A DNA stretch of 55,272 bases from an uncultured Clostridia bacterium (GCA_944386345.1 CALXAR010000005.1:1-55272), one strand, 5' to 3'. Counted from the first letter of the stretch, positions 33,558 through 43,326 are shown. A program made the numbers and translations. Notes: generated from the sequence alone by a model not told the origin.

Positions 33558-33791
33558 TTACTGTTCTTTATTATTTAGTTTTATTATTTCTTGCATTTTA
33601 CTATATAGCCTATCTATACTTATTTTTAAATCTTTTATTTGCTCTTCTTGAGTATTTAGCTCTATAGAATATATTAGGTTAACTGCCTCAAGATACTCTG
33701 GCTCAATTATATACGAATCTATTTTTCCAGCTTCAAAATCAGATTTTATTTTAAATATTTTTTCAATTTCTTGATTTTGAATTTTATCCAT
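33558..33791 (-). CDS. Small helical protein, unknown
   Basis: 77 residues, charged, with predicted coiled-coil character in the C-terminal half ([20 protein letters not shown]). No family recognised. It has a clear GGAGAA site and lies 11 bases before the J-domain gene and 20 bases after the 708-residue gene on the same strand. An adaptor or assembly role between its neighbours is possible but only inferred from position. Confidence 0.6.
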   Translation of the reverse strand: MDKIQNQEIEKIFKIKSDFEAGKIDSYIIEPEYLEAVNLIYSIELNTQEEQIKDLKISIDRLYSKMQEIIKLNNKEQ

Positions 33792-33811
33792 TATAATTCT
33801 CCTTCCTATCT

Positions 33812-35938
33812 CTATTTAAAGGCAAACTCCCCTATTTTTTTCTGAGCTGAATTTAATTTACTAAAGATTAAATCCTCTCTTTTATTGTAATTTAGAATTT
33901 GACTTTTAAGAATTTCACTTCTATCTCTATTTGCATAAATCATCTTTTTATTATATTTATCTATCTTTAGTATAGCATTATATAGCCCTAATGTATTTGG
34001 TATATTTGCTTTTATATTGACGCTAGCAACTTGTTGCTTATAATTAAACTCTATTAATTTGTATTTTAAATTAATATATTTTAAAATTTCTGTGATTATA
34101 TCTATAGAAAATTTATACTCATTATACATAGATTGAACAGCATTTAATTCCTTATCTTTATAACTGTACAATTGATATAATCCTATTCCTACAAAATCTT
34201 CTACAATTTTTACAATAGTAGGCAAGCTAAGGACATCTTTTACTTTTTCAAAATCCTCAAAATTTATTAAGTCTAGTAGTGTCATACCACATTTTATTAT
34301 ATATTTATTGTAGTCTTTTTGAATTATATCTGATATTTTTTGAAAATCTGTTCTAATTCCATTAACACTACTATATATAGTTTCTATATCTTTATTTGTT
34401 ATCGAGTTTAACGATTTTGAAATATCGTCTGATTTAAAACATTTATCATAAACTTCTTTACATTTATTATCATTTTTATTTAGTCTATCAACAATTTCCA
34501 CATTGTTTTGTGATAAATTTTCTTCCCTTTTTAGTAAATATTTAAAAAATGTTGCATAATACTTATTACAATGAATATTTATTTTAGCAAGCTCTCTTTT
34601 TTGTTTTAATATATAAACTATATTATTACAAAGCTCTGCATCTGAATATGTAATAAGTGCCTCTTTTTCTTTTTCACTCATATGTATATATTTATAATAC
34701 ATACCATATGTATATTTTTCCTCTAGATTACTCAACTCTACTTCTAATTCTTCTTGTTTCTTTGTTCCAATTTGTTTTATGTCTGAAATAAAATTCTTAT
34801 ACTCTATCAAGAACTCATTTTTTAAATAATTATCAATCTCTTCTGGCAAATTATTAATCTTATCATAAAATTGTAATGGATTCATCTTAGATGAAATTAC
34901 TTTTACAACGTCAGGATAATTCTCTATTAAATACTCATATACTGATTTTTCCGGGTCAATCTTTTCTAAATTAATTATATCCTCATTTCTCTCATCTATA
35001 ATTTGTTTAACTAATAACGGTAGGTCTTCTCTACTACTAGTAAAATCTTTTTTACTAGCACTTAGTATCTTATTTATCTCTTTATCCAAACTATCGTATA
35101 CTTTTTGAGCCTCATCTTCGACTTCTATTACAGAGATAACATCATCTACATTTATATAATCAGTTTGAAATTCTTGCTTTATATAATCAATAATCTCTTT
35201 AAGCTGAGAGTCATATAAAATAGCTTTACTCTCGCTTCCATCTCTTGATGAATCAATATTTGAAATCTTTATATCTACAGTTTTTTCTATTCTATATAAA
35301 AAGTCATCTATACTTTCATCTTTGCTTTTAAATCTGCTATAAAAATCATCTAAGTTTTTCTTAAGTATACTAATATGTACCTCTTTTTCGCTATTTAAAT
35401 ATTTATTATAGCAATCATTAACTTGCTCTATATAATCAAGCATCTCACTAGTTTGAAAATTAGCACTTGCAATAATATCTAGCATTTCTTCTTTTGTATA
35501 TTGTAATGCAGAATATTTTTCTATATATGTTTCATACTTATCTGTATCGAATTTATAATTTAAACTAAAAGTTAAATTTTCAAATTTATTGTACTGAATA
35601 TACAGTAAGTTTAATTCATAAAGCAATTCAAAAACAAACATATTTTTTTGGTGATTATACTCATTATACTGTTTTATAGTAGTGATATCATTAATTCTAT
35701 CGTCTATTTTCCTCTTATTAATTATTACTTCTCTAATAAACTCTTTATCTGATATATCAATTAGATTATATTCAACATTACGTCCCTCTAATCCTGATTC
35801 ATCAATATAGTATTCAATATTATTTTTTATTTTATAATTTATAACATCTTTTATTATACTCTCAATTCTTACATATGACAAATCGGTACTTTTTAATTTT
35901 ATGCACTCTACAATTATTTCTTTTATTTTCTCATCCAT
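33812..35938 (-). CDS. Large helical protein of unknown function
   Basis: 708 residues, almost wholly helical, rich in Lys, Glu, Ile, Asn and Tyr, with no signal peptide, membrane segment, nucleotide-binding motif or zinc cluster that I can see. Coiled-coil-like stretches occur near residues 390-420 (KKQEELEVELSNLEEKY) and 480-520. It is the first gene of the operon with the 77-residue and membrane J-domain proteins, so it may be the J-protein's client or scaffold. No Hsp70 gene is in the window. Confidence 0.65.
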   Translation of the reverse strand: MDEKIKEIIVECIKLKSTDLSYVRIESIIKDVINYKIKNNIEYYIDESGLEGRNVEYNLIDISDKEFIREVIINKRKIDDRINDITTIKQYNEYNHQKNMFVFELLYELNLLYIQYNKFENLTFSLNYKFDTDKYETYIEKYSALQYTKEEMLDIIASANFQTSEMLDYIEQVNDCYNKYLNSEKEVHISILKKNLDDFYSRFKSKDESIDDFLYRIEKTVDIKISNIDSSRDGSESKAILYDSQLKEIIDYIKQEFQTDYINVDDVISVIEVEDEAQKVYDSLDKEINKILSASKKDFTSSREDLPLLVKQIIDERNEDIINLEKIDPEKSVYEYLIENYPDVVKVISSKMNPLQFYDKINNLPEEIDNYLKNEFLIEYKNFISDIKQIGTKKQEELEVELSNLEEKYTYGMYYKYIHMSEKEKEALITYSDAELCNNIVYILKQKRELAKINIHCNKYYATFFKYLLKREENLSQNNVEIVDRLNKNDNKCKEVYDKCFKSDDISKSLNSITNKDIETIYSSVNGIRTDFQKISDIIQKDYNKYIIKCGMTLLDLINFEDFEKVKDVLSLPTIVKIVEDFVGIGLYQLYSYKDKELNAVQSMYNEYKFSIDIITEILKYINLKYKLIEFNYKQQVASVNIKANIPNTLGLYNAILKIDKYNKKMIYANRDRSEILKSQILNYNKREDLIFSKLNSAQKKIGEFAFK

Positions 35939-36002
35939 AAAATCACCAAAAATTTAAATATATATGTATATTATATACTAATTACAAAACATTGTTCAAT
36001 AG

Positions 36003-36033
36003 AAAAAGAGTAGGAAATATAATTCCCACTCTT
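36003..36033 (-). terminator. Intrinsic terminator after the CobW-like gene
   Basis: Minus-strand AAGAGTGGGAA / TTCCTACTCTT hairpin then TTTTC, overlapping the region just after the stop at 36035. Confidence 0.85.
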
Positions 36034-36034
36034 A

Positions 36035-37195
36035 TTAGATTTCTGATAAGCAAGCATCAAGTCTACTTATAATATCATCTTTATCCATGTCTTTTCCTAT
36101 AAACACAATCTTATTCATTCTATCTCCACAAGACTCATCCCATACTTTTTGTATTTCAGGATTATACTTTAAGATTTTATCAATCTCATATCTTGGAGCC
36201 GCAGCAATCCATTGTCCTGCTTCAGATATAGTTTTTTGTTTACCAGCTTGTTCAAAACAGTATGACATATAATCATCATCACTTAACCAAACTAATCCTT
36301 TAGCTCTAATTATAGTTTTTGGAAATTCATCTAAGAAATTTTCAAACTTCTTAACTCTAAAAGGCTTTCTTCTATAATACACAAAAGAGCTAATACCATA
36401 TTCTTCAGTCTCTGTCTCATCATGATGATGGTGATGTCCGTGCTCATGCTCGTCCTCTTCTTCATCACTTTCTAGCTCTTCGATCCAGCCTGCACTAACA
36501 GAAGCTCTATTAAAATCAAATAAATTAGTGTTTAATAGTTTGTCTGTATCGACTTTACCATAATTTGTCTCAATTATCTCTGCGTTTGGCTGTAATTTTT
36601 TTATTATAGCTTTAACTTTTTGTAGCTCTTCTTTAGACACCTCATCAACTTTATTTAAAATAATTGTATTACAAAACTCAATTTGTTGTATAATTAAATT
36701 TTCTATATCCTCTTCTTCTATGTTATCTTTTACTAGATTATCTCCACATCCAAATTCTGTAGCAAGTCTTAGTGCATCAACAACTGAGACCACATTATCT
36801 AGCCTACATATTTTTGGTAAGCCATACTTTTGTGTTGACTCTGACAAAACAGTAATACTTTGAGCAATTGGTATTGGCTCACAAATTCCGCTAGCTTCAA
36901 TAAGTATATAATCAAATTGTTTTGTCTTAATCAAATCAACAATCTGCTGCATCAAATCAACCTTTAAAGTACAACAAATACAGCCATTTGTTAATGGAAC
37001 AAGACTATCATCTGTTTGATTTACTACTCCTCCTTTTGATATTAAGTCTGCGTCAATATTTACTTCTCCAATATCATTTACTATTACTGCCACTTTATAT
37101 CCTTCTTGATTATTTAATATGTGATTTATAAGGGTTGTCTTTCCTGAACCTAGATAACCTGTTAATAGTGTTATTGGTACAATTTTTTCTGGCAT
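36035..37195 (-). CDS. CobW/ZNG1-family GTP-dependent metallochaperone
   Basis: About 386 residues. GTPase motifs: GYLGSGKTTLINH near 13, the metal-binding CICC near 73-76, and NKVD near 182. A His-rich loop (EHEHGHHHHHDE) near 250 precedes the CobW C-terminal domain. The family moves zinc or cobalt to client enzymes using GTP. The His loop favours zinc. No Zur-type inverted repeat is obvious upstream and no cobalamin genes adjoin it. The ATG at 37195 fits the GGAG spacing better than the ATG at 37204. Confidence 0.85.
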   Translation of the reverse strand: MPEKIVPITLLTGYLGSGKTTLINHILNNQEGYKVAVIVNDIGEVNIDADLISKGGVVNQTDDSLVPLTNGCICCTLKVDLMQQIVDLIKTKQFDYILIEASGICEPIPIAQSITVLSESTQKYGLPKICRLDNVVSVVDALRLATEFGCGDNLVKDNIEEEDIENLIIQQIEFCNTIILNKVDEVSKEELQKVKAIIKKLQPNAEIIETNYGKVDTDKLLNTNLFDFNRASVSAGWIEELESDEEEDEHEHGHHHHHDETETEEYGISSFVYYRRKPFRVKKFENFLDEFPKTIIRAKGLVWLSDDDYMSYCFEQAGKQKTISEAGQWIAAAPRYEIDKILKYNPEIQKVWDESCGDRMNKIVFIGKDMDKDDIISRLDACLSEI

Positions 37196-37256
37196 ATTAA
37201 TCATTCTCCTTTACATCTTAGATATTATACAACAAAAACGACAAAAAATAAAGAGC

Positions 37257-37289
37257 AAAATAACAGAGTAAAATTTACTCTGTTATTTT
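37257..37289 (-). terminator. Hairpin terminator after the P-type ATPase
   Basis: AAAATAACAGAGTAAA / TTTACTCTGTTATTTT arms, nearly perfect; the sequence beyond is GCTC so the T-tract is inside the arm. Confidence 0.75.
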
Positions 37290-37293
37290 AAAA

Positions 37294-39921
37294 TTAATCT
37301 CTAAATAACTTCTTTACACCTAATTTTAAGAAATCTATTAATACAAATGAAATTATATTTATTAATACAATAACAATTATTTGCATAAAGCTTATTGCTG
37401 TAATGTTAAATATTTGACCTACAGGAGTTCCAAATACTATTAGTTGCATTATAATTAAAATAATCATACCTATATTCATTGCTTTATTTGAAAATAGCCC
37501 TTGTTTTACTGTAAGCTCTTTAAGATTTCTACAATTTAATGCATATACCATTTCTTGAACTACCATGCATAAGAATGCCATTGTACTTGCAACATCTTGA
37601 CCAAAATATATATTTGCAAAATAATATGTTCCAAGAACGGCTACCGCTTTAAATACAGCAGAAAGTGCTAAATTAGCAATAACAAATGGTGTAAAGAATG
37701 GTGCATTTACTGGTTTTGGTTTCCTTTTCATAATTCCTTTTGCCGCTTTTTCAAATGCTAAACATATAGATGGTATAGAATCTGTTGCTAAGTTAATATA
37801 CAATATGTGTAGTGGTAAAAATATCTCTATATTATAGAATAAACCTACAACAACTACTATTATTTCAGCAAAATTACTTGCAAGAGAATAAATAATACCA
37901 TTTCTTATATTATCATATATTTTTCTTCCTTCACCTACAGCATCAACAATTGTACTAAAACTGTCATCTATTAAAATTACATCTGCTACACTTTTTGTAA
38001 CCTCTGTTCCTGTTTTACCCATTCCTATTCCAACATGAGCAAGTTTTATTGCTGGTGCATCATTAACACCATCACCAGTCATAGCAACAACTTTGTTATT
38101 TGCCTGCCATGCTTTTACAATTCTTACTTTATGCTCCGGTTGAACTCTTGCATATACGCTATATTTAGGTACTTCTTTTATAAGTTGCTCGTCGCTTAAT
38201 TTATCTAACTCTTTTCCTTCTATTACTCCTGTACCTTCATCTATAATACCTATTTCTTTAGCAATTGCAGTTGCTGTACTAAGACTGTCACCAGTAATCA
38301 TAATAGGTCTAATGCCTGCTTCACGACATGTCTTTATAGATTCTTTTACTGTCTCTCTTGGTGGATCCATCATTCCAACTAGTCCCACAAAAGTTAAATC
38401 ATTTTCAACATTTGGTAATTCATCTTCATCTGGAACTTCCTTAATAACTTTATATGCAAAAGATAATACTCTTAAAGCTTTTTGAGCCATCTCTTTTTCA
38501 AAATTTAAAATCTTTTGCCTTTGTTTATCATCTAGCTTATATATTTTTCCATTTTCATAATATGATGTACAGACTTTTAACAAAGAATCTAAACTTCCCT
38601 TTGTTGAAACAATAATTTTATCTTGAACAGTATTAATTGTTGACATCATTTTTCTATCAGAATCAAATGGAACTTCTGCAACTCTTTTATTATTTTTTAC
38701 TATATTTTGTGGATTATATCCCATATCTAAGGCATACTTAAATAGTGCAGTTTCTGTTGGATCTCCAATTAGATTATCTTTATTTTGAGGATCTATTTTA
38801 CTGTCATTACATAAAACCATTACATCTATTAATAGTTCGCTTTTTTCTATAGGCTCTTTTTCAACTTTATATTTTTTATTGTTAAAAATAACTTCTTTAA
38901 CAGTCATCTTATTTTGTGTAATTGTTCCTGTCTTATCTGAGCAAATAATATCTATAGAGCCAAGTGTTTCAACCGAAGAGATTTTTCTTACGATTGTATT
39001 TTTCTTAGCCATAGCTGTTGTTCCCAAAGATAATGTAACAGTTATAACTGTTGGTAAATTTTCTGGTATTGCAGCAACGGCAAGTGAAATACAAAGCATT
39101 ATAATCTCTAATGTATCATTTCCTTTAGCTATACCATAAATTAATACAAAGCCTATTATACATGCAATTATAAGTGATAAGACTTTACTTATATTATTTA
39201 TTTTTATTTGTAAAGGTGATAGAACCTCTTTATCCTTTTGAACAGATGAGGCTATTTTTCCAAGCTCAGTATCCATTCCAGTCTTTACTACAACAGCCTT
39301 TAACTTTCCATATACTACATTACATCCAGAATAAACCATATTTATTCTCTCGTTAATCTGAGCATCAGAATTTACCTTTTCAACATCTTTAGAAATAGGC
39401 TCACTCTCACCAGTAAGCATAGACTCGTCGACACTTGAAGAGACTTCCCATATAACTCTCGCATCAGCTGGTACTGTATCTCCAGCTTCTAAGTCTATAA
39501 TATCTCCAGGGACAATCTTCTCTGAAGAGCAAATTGTAACTTGACCATCTCTAATAACTTTTGCATTAGGAGTAGTCATTTTCTTTAAGCTTTCTACTGC
39601 AGAATCTGCCTTTAGCTCTTGTGCAAATCCCATTATAGCATTTAATAACACTACCACTATTATCACAATAGTATCAGTATAAGGCTCTCCATTTAAATAT
39701 GAGCTTATTCCTGAAAAAACGGCAGCAATTAAAAGTACTATAATCATCATATCTTTAAACTGATCTAAAAATTTAGCCAATTTACTTTTCTTATTTGTTT
39801 CTTTTAATTTATTTAATCCATACCTGTTAAGTCTTGCTTGTGCCTCAGTAGCAGATAATCCTTCTTCACTTGTCTGCAGGGCATCTAAGACTTTATCTAC
39901 GTCCTCATCATAGTATTTCAT
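37294..39921 (-). CDS. Calcium-type P2 ATPase (cation-translocating P-type ATPase)
   Basis: 875 residues from the ATG behind GGAGG (39921). Cation_ATPase_N at the start, TGES actuator loop, phosphorylation site DKTGTITQNK, hinge MTGDGVNDAPA and about ten membrane helices. M4 has PENLP (PEGLP in SERCA) and M6 NLATDSIP (NLVTDGLP), which keep the Glu, Asn and Asp that bind Ca, so it most likely exports calcium, possibly manganese. It lies next to the CobW-like gene but with its own terminator. Cytoplasmic membrane. Confidence 0.9.
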   Translation of the reverse strand: MKYYDEDVDKVLDALQTSEEGLSATEAQARLNRYGLNKLKETNKKSKLAKFLDQFKDMMIIVLLIAAVFSGISSYLNGEPYTDTIVIIVVVLLNAIMGFAQELKADSAVESLKKMTTPNAKVIRDGQVTICSSEKIVPGDIIDLEAGDTVPADARVIWEVSSSVDESMLTGESEPISKDVEKVNSDAQINERINMVYSGCNVVYGKLKAVVVKTGMDTELGKIASSVQKDKEVLSPLQIKINNISKVLSLIIACIIGFVLIYGIAKGNDTLEIIMLCISLAVAAIPENLPTVITVTLSLGTTAMAKKNTIVRKISSVETLGSIDIICSDKTGTITQNKMTVKEVIFNNKKYKVEKEPIEKSELLIDVMVLCNDSKIDPQNKDNLIGDPTETALFKYALDMGYNPQNIVKNNKRVAEVPFDSDRKMMSTINTVQDKIIVSTKGSLDSLLKVCTSYYENGKIYKLDDKQRQKILNFEKEMAQKALRVLSFAYKVIKEVPDEDELPNVENDLTFVGLVGMMDPPRETVKESIKTCREAGIRPIMITGDSLSTATAIAKEIGIIDEGTGVIEGKELDKLSDEQLIKEVPKYSVYARVQPEHKVRIVKAWQANNKVVAMTGDGVNDAPAIKLAHVGIGMGKTGTEVTKSVADVILIDDSFSTIVDAVGEGRKIYDNIRNGIIYSLASNFAEIIVVVVGLFYNIEIFLPLHILYINLATDSIPSICLAFEKAAKGIMKRKPKPVNAPFFTPFVIANLALSAVFKAVAVLGTYYFANIYFGQDVASTMAFLCMVVQEMVYALNCRNLKELTVKQGLFSNKAMNIGMIILIIMQLIVFGTPVGQIFNITAISFMQIIVIVLINIISFVLIDFLKLGVKKLFRD

Positions 39922-39999
39922 ATTACATACCTCCAAAATGATTATACCATAAAAGAGATAATTATACTTATATTATATAAAAAAATATATTTTTTTCAC

Positions 40000-40030
40000 A
40001 AAAAAAAGAACTATAGTAATCTATAGCTCT
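40000..40030 (-). terminator. Intrinsic terminator after the 97-residue gene
   Basis: Minus-strand AGAGCTATAG / CTATAGTTCT hairpin with TAAT-type loop, then eight T. It overlaps the stop codon at 40029. Confidence 0.88.
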
Positions 40031-40322
40031 AATAATTTACTTTTAAATAATTATATGTGTTTTTTAATAGCTCTATCTCATCAAGATAACTAAAATCGTT
40101 ATTTATCATTCCTTTTCTTAGCATTTCTATATGATTTAAAAATTTCGGATATGCATTCATAATTTTTGTTGTATAGCAATAAAAATCCTCATTTTGAGGT
40201 ACATCCACATTTTTCTTATTAAGCATTTTTCCAAATAACTCAACATACTTATCTTTGATTAGCTCTATTGCATCTTCATATTTTTCTTCATTTAAAAGTA
40301 TATTTATTCTTGCATCTTCCAT
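40029..40322 (-). CDS. Small helical protein, unknown
   Basis: 97 residues from the ATG with GGAGG eight bases upstream; an earlier start at 40346 lies before that site. EDARINILLNEEKYEDAIELIKDK resembles one TPR-like helical hairpin, broken here at about residue 24; the rest is helical with scattered aromatics. No family recognised. It has its own terminator and probably its own promoter. Confidence 0.6.
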   Translation of the reverse strand: MEDARINILLNEEKYEDAIELIKDKYVELFGKMLNKKNVDVPQNEDFYCYTTKIMNAYPKFLNHIEMLRKGMINNDFSYLDEIELLKNTYNYLKVNY

Positions 40323-40410
40323 TTTTATCGCCTCCAATAAGTACATTAATATTATACCATATTTAAAGTCAAAAGTAAAGTTATGTAATCTTAGTAACTT
40401 ATATAATTAT

Positions 40411-40441
40411 AAAAAGAAGGGTAAATAATTACCCTTCTTCT
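40411..40441 (-). terminator. Intrinsic terminator after the transglutaminase-like gene
   Basis: GAAGGGTAA / TTACCCTTC hairpin followed by TTTTTATAATT on the minus strand, overlapping the stop. Confidence 0.88.
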
Positions 40442-41343
40442 TAAGCTTGCGGAATGCCTTCTTGCATATGGTGATCTTGATAAAACTCTTCGTTGCTTTT
40501 TAGGAAATGTTTATATCGAATTTCTCCTTCTTGTACCTCGTCATCCCAAGTAACATCGATATTATACCATTTTCCATACAAATAGACCATGTTCCATATG
40601 TGATTTTTAGAGCTGTCCTCGTTTCCAATATCTACGCTTGCAAGTGATTTTATTCCAAGCTGGTCCATAATAAATTTAAATCCATATGCATATCCTGCAC
40701 ATACAGATTCACCAGTATCAAATATTGATACCATGTTTTGGAAAGATGAAATCTCTTCATCTGTAAAATCACGATATACAGATATTTCTATAAGCTTATC
40801 ATGGACGAATTTAATTTTTTGAAAATCGTTTTCTTGCTTTTTGGCCTCTTCAATGATTTTACTATAATTTTTTTCTATCCTAGCTTTAATCTCTTTTGCT
40901 TCCTCTTCAGAATAGGTATAGTATAATACTATTTCTGAAGATGTGTCTACATTTCCTAAAAAAGTCTGAGCGGTTGAGTAAGTATTTACCCAAAAAATCT
41001 CTGGATGATCTAGTTTTACTAGCAAATATACTTTTCTCATTTGAGATTCAGTTAAGCTATTTAGCCGAGTTGTAAATTCTTTTTTAAATTGAAGATACGC
41101 TTCTTTTATCTCATCATAAAGTATCTGTTCATCCTCATTTAATGTACCTCTCCAGTACTCATAGACATCTTTACCATCAAAAATTGGATAATCATCCTCA
41201 TTTGAAAGAGCATTTACGCTCTCTCCTTTGTTAGCCACTTTATACAGATTGCCAACAAATAGTCCTCCAAAAAAAGCTCCAAACAAAATTAATACTACTA
41301 ATACACACTTTGAAATAAGTAGTATTGTCTTTTTTTTCTTCAT
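40441..41343 (-). CDS. Membrane-anchored transglutaminase-like protein
   Basis: 300 residues. KKKK then one transmembrane helix (about 8-33) places the rest outside the cell. The C-terminal domain has the triad order of transglutaminase-like folds: Cys in GESVCAGYAYGF, His in NHIWNMV and Asp in WYNIDVTWDD. The middle 120 residues are helical. Clostridial relatives are found with cell-wall and surface proteins and may cleave or crosslink peptides. No substrate gene adjoins it. GGAGGATG precedes the ATG. Confidence 0.8.
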   Translation of the reverse strand: MKKKKTILLISKCVLVVLILFGAFFGGLFVGNLYKVANKGESVNALSNEDDYPIFDGKDVYEYWRGTLNEDEQILYDEIKEAYLQFKKEFTTRLNSLTESQMRKVYLLVKLDHPEIFWVNTYSTAQTFLGNVDTSSEIVLYYTYSEEEAKEIKARIEKNYSKIIEEAKKQENDFQKIKFVHDKLIEISVYRDFTDEEISSFQNMVSIFDTGESVCAGYAYGFKFIMDQLGIKSLASVDIGNEDSSKNHIWNMVYLYGKWYNIDVTWDDEVQEGEIRYKHFLKSNEEFYQDHHMQEGIPQA

Positions 41344-41464
41344 ATATCATCCTCCTCCATTTTTTTAATTAAAAAAATGCAAACTTAAAAATGTACATAA
41401 TAATTATATCACTCTTTTTCTTTTATGTCAACTTTTAACATACTGTAAAATCTCTTTAAATAAT

Positions 41465-41493
41465 TTGTTTTAGTACTATATTTATGATATAAT
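41465..41493 (+). promoter_or_regulatory. Promoter of hpt
   Basis: TTGTTT (41465-41470), 17 bases, TATAAT (41488-41493). Confidence 0.7.
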
Positions 41494-41517
41494 CCATATA
41501 CAAGGAGGACTTTTTTA

Positions 41518-42027
41518 ATGGAAATAAAAGAATTAATTAGTGAAGAAAATATTAAAGAAAAAATAAAACAAATTGCTAATAATATACAAAATGATTTTAA
41601 TAATGAAGAGATAGTATTAATATGTGTTTTAAAAGGTGCAGTTTTTTTTGCTACAGAGCTTGCTAAAAACATATCATCTCCTCTAATTCTTGATTTTACC
41701 AAAGTATCAAGCTATAAAGGAACTCAAAGTACAGGAATAATTCATTTTGACTTGAATATTTCAACTGATATTAAAGATAAAAATGTAATTGTTGTTGAAG
41801 ATATTATTGATACTGGTAGAACTCTATCTTATTTAAAAAGCTATTTAGAAGAAAAGAAACCTAAAAGTCTAAAATTATGTACTCTACTTGATAAAAAAGA
41901 AAGAAGAGAATTTGATTTAGAATCAGATTATGTATGTTTTAATATACCAGATAAATTTGTTATTGGATACGGACTAGATTATGATGAAAAATATAGAAAT
42001 TTGCCATATATTGGATATATAGAGTAA
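41518..42027 (+). CDS. hpt: Hypoxanthine phosphoribosyltransferase
   Basis: 169 residues. VVEDIIDTGRTLSYL is the PRPP-binding motif; VCVLKGAVFFATEL at the N-terminus and the C-terminal VIGYGLDYDEKYRNLPYIG complete the bacterial HPRT plan. It joins hypoxanthine or guanine to PRPP to give IMP or GMP. CAAGGAGG precedes the ATG by about ten bases. A guanine deaminase gene is elsewhere in the window but not linked. It has its own terminator. Confidence 0.93.
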   Translation: MEIKELISEENIKEKIKQIANNIQNDFNNEEIVLICVLKGAVFFATELAKNISSPLILDFTKVSSYKGTQSTGIIHFDLNISTDIKDKNVIVVEDIIDTGRTLSYLKSYLEEKKPKSLKLCTLLDKKERREFDLESDYVCFNIPDKFVIGYGLDYDEKYRNLPYIGYIE

Positions 42028-42048
42028 TTTATATTACTCTATTTTTTT
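42020..42048 (+). terminator. Intrinsic terminator after hpt
   Basis: TAGAGTAAT (42020-42028) pairs with ATTACTCTA (42033-42041), followed by seven T. Confidence 0.88.
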
Positions 42049-42072
42049 GTACATAATATATATGGTGATTAA

Positions 42073-42534
42073 ATGAAAATTTTTAGCTACTATATTAAGA
42101 TATTATCTTTTTTAACAATCTTTACTATAATTTGTATATCATTGCATATATTTATATGTTTAAATATAAATGAATTAAAAATAAATATACATGATATAAC
42201 AAGAAATTACCTAATACTAGAGCTTACATATCCCATTTTTTATATTTTGCTTGCAATAAGTGTTTATAATTATTCTACCACACTTGATAGCTCAAGAAAC
42301 ATACTAATTGTAGTAGTCATGTATCTACTTGTTTTGCTGCTTACATTTTTATCAGCAATCCTGTTTTTTAGATACGCAAATTTTATTTTTGCATTTTGGC
42401 TTACAATTTTTTGTATAGCCATAGATAGTCTTATGTCTGTCCTATTTTTAAAATCTCCTATATGCAATTTTCATATATGCATTTTAACATATCTTGCTAC
42501 TATCCAATTTTATTTTTATTATTCCATATTATAA
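42073..42534 (+). CDS. Five-helix membrane protein, possibly TspO/MBR-like
   Basis: 153 residues, mostly hydrophobic, with four to five helices. 'TYPIFYILLAISVYNY' and a later 'LLLTFLSAILFF' segment resemble the second and third helices of TspO/MBR proteins (P.xWTxLYxLMGIxxY and LxxNLxWxxLFF), but the hallmark Trp residues are missing, so the match is weak. A weak GGTGATTAA site precedes the ATG. It converges on tatD. Unknown function is the safe reading. Confidence 0.5.
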   Translation: MKIFSYYIKILSFLTIFTIICISLHIFICLNINELKINIHDITRNYLILELTYPIFYILLAISVYNYSTTLDSSRNILIVVVMYLLVLLLTFLSAILFFRYANFIFAFWLTIFCIAIDSLMSVLFLKSPICNFHICILTYLATIQFYFYYSIL

Positions 42535-42540
42535 AAGAAA

Positions 42541-42564
42541 AAAGAGTAAGATTCCTTACTCTTT
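42541..42564 (-). terminator. Intrinsic terminator after tatD
   Basis: Minus-strand AAAGAGTAAG / CTTACTCTTT hairpin then TTTCTTTT; it includes the tatD stop codon. Confidence 0.85.
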
Positions 42565-43326
42565 AATATTGAAAAATTCAAGTGAATTTCGGTATACAAT
42601 TTTAGATAATTCTTCTACATCCATATGCTTATACTCTGCCAATTTTTCTAAAATAATCGGTAGATTTTTAGATGTATTAATTGTTCCTCTTAATGGTACT
42701 GGTGGCAAATATGGTGCATCTGTCTCAATTACTATTTGAGTTGCTGGTATCATATCCATATACTTTTGAAACGATTTTGCTCTATTATATGTTATATTTC
42801 CACCAAAAGCTACCATATAGTTATTTTCTACTACAAGTCTTACTAAATCTTCCGTAGGAGAAAAGCAATGTAGTAAAGTTCCATATTTTGCCGGATGCTC
42901 TTTTAAAGTTAAATATGTATCTAGTGAGGCATCTCTGCTATGAACCACTATCGGTAATTTTAGTTTGTTTGCTAAATCTATTTGTGATATAAATAGCTTT
43001 TTTTGCTCTTCTTTATTATCTTTTACCCAGTAATAATCTAAGCCAATCTCACCAATTGCAACAATTTTACCATTATTTAGATTTTTATATAACTTTTCTA
43101 TATCTTCTACTTCACATTTTCCAACATCACTAGGATGAATTCCTATTACTGCATAACACTCATTATATTTTTTTGAAAGCTCTATAGCCTTTTTAGAGCT
43201 TTCTATATTGTATCCAATATTATTTATATAATGTACTCCTATATCTAAGCACTCTTTTATAGTCTCATCTACAACATCATCAAACTTCTCATCATTATAA
43301 TGCGCATGTGTATCATAATATATCAT
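42556..43326 (-). CDS. tatD: TatD-family metal-dependent hydrolase (DNase-like)
   Basis: 256 residues. The metal ligands are visible: DTHAHYND near 5, GEIGLDYYW near 90 (Glu), VVHSRDA near 126, LHCFSP near 150 and ETDAPYLPP near 202. TatD proteins are TIM-barrel 3'-5' exonucleases used in DNA repair or degradation. GGAGATAAT precedes the ATG. Nine bases upstream ends the histidine kinase gene, so the RR-HK-tatD set is probably one operon. Confidence 0.9.
   Translation of the reverse strand: MIYYDTHAHYNDEKFDDVVDETIKECLDIGVHYINNIGYNIESSKKAIELSKKYNECYAVIGIHPSDVGKCEVEDIEKLYKNLNNGKIVAIGEIGLDYYWVKDNKEEQKKLFISQIDLANKLKLPIVVHSRDASLDTYLTLKEHPAKYGTLLHCFSPTEDLVRLVVENNYMVAFGGNITYNRAKSFQKYMDMIPATQIVIETDAPYLPPVPLRGTINTSKNLPIILEKLAEYKHMDVEELSKIVYRNSLEFFNIKE

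Noticed and set aside
41409-41702. Minus-strand open frame over the start of hpt
   Set aside because: It covers the hpt promoter and 5' end; hpt has intact catalytic motifs and this frame shows none.
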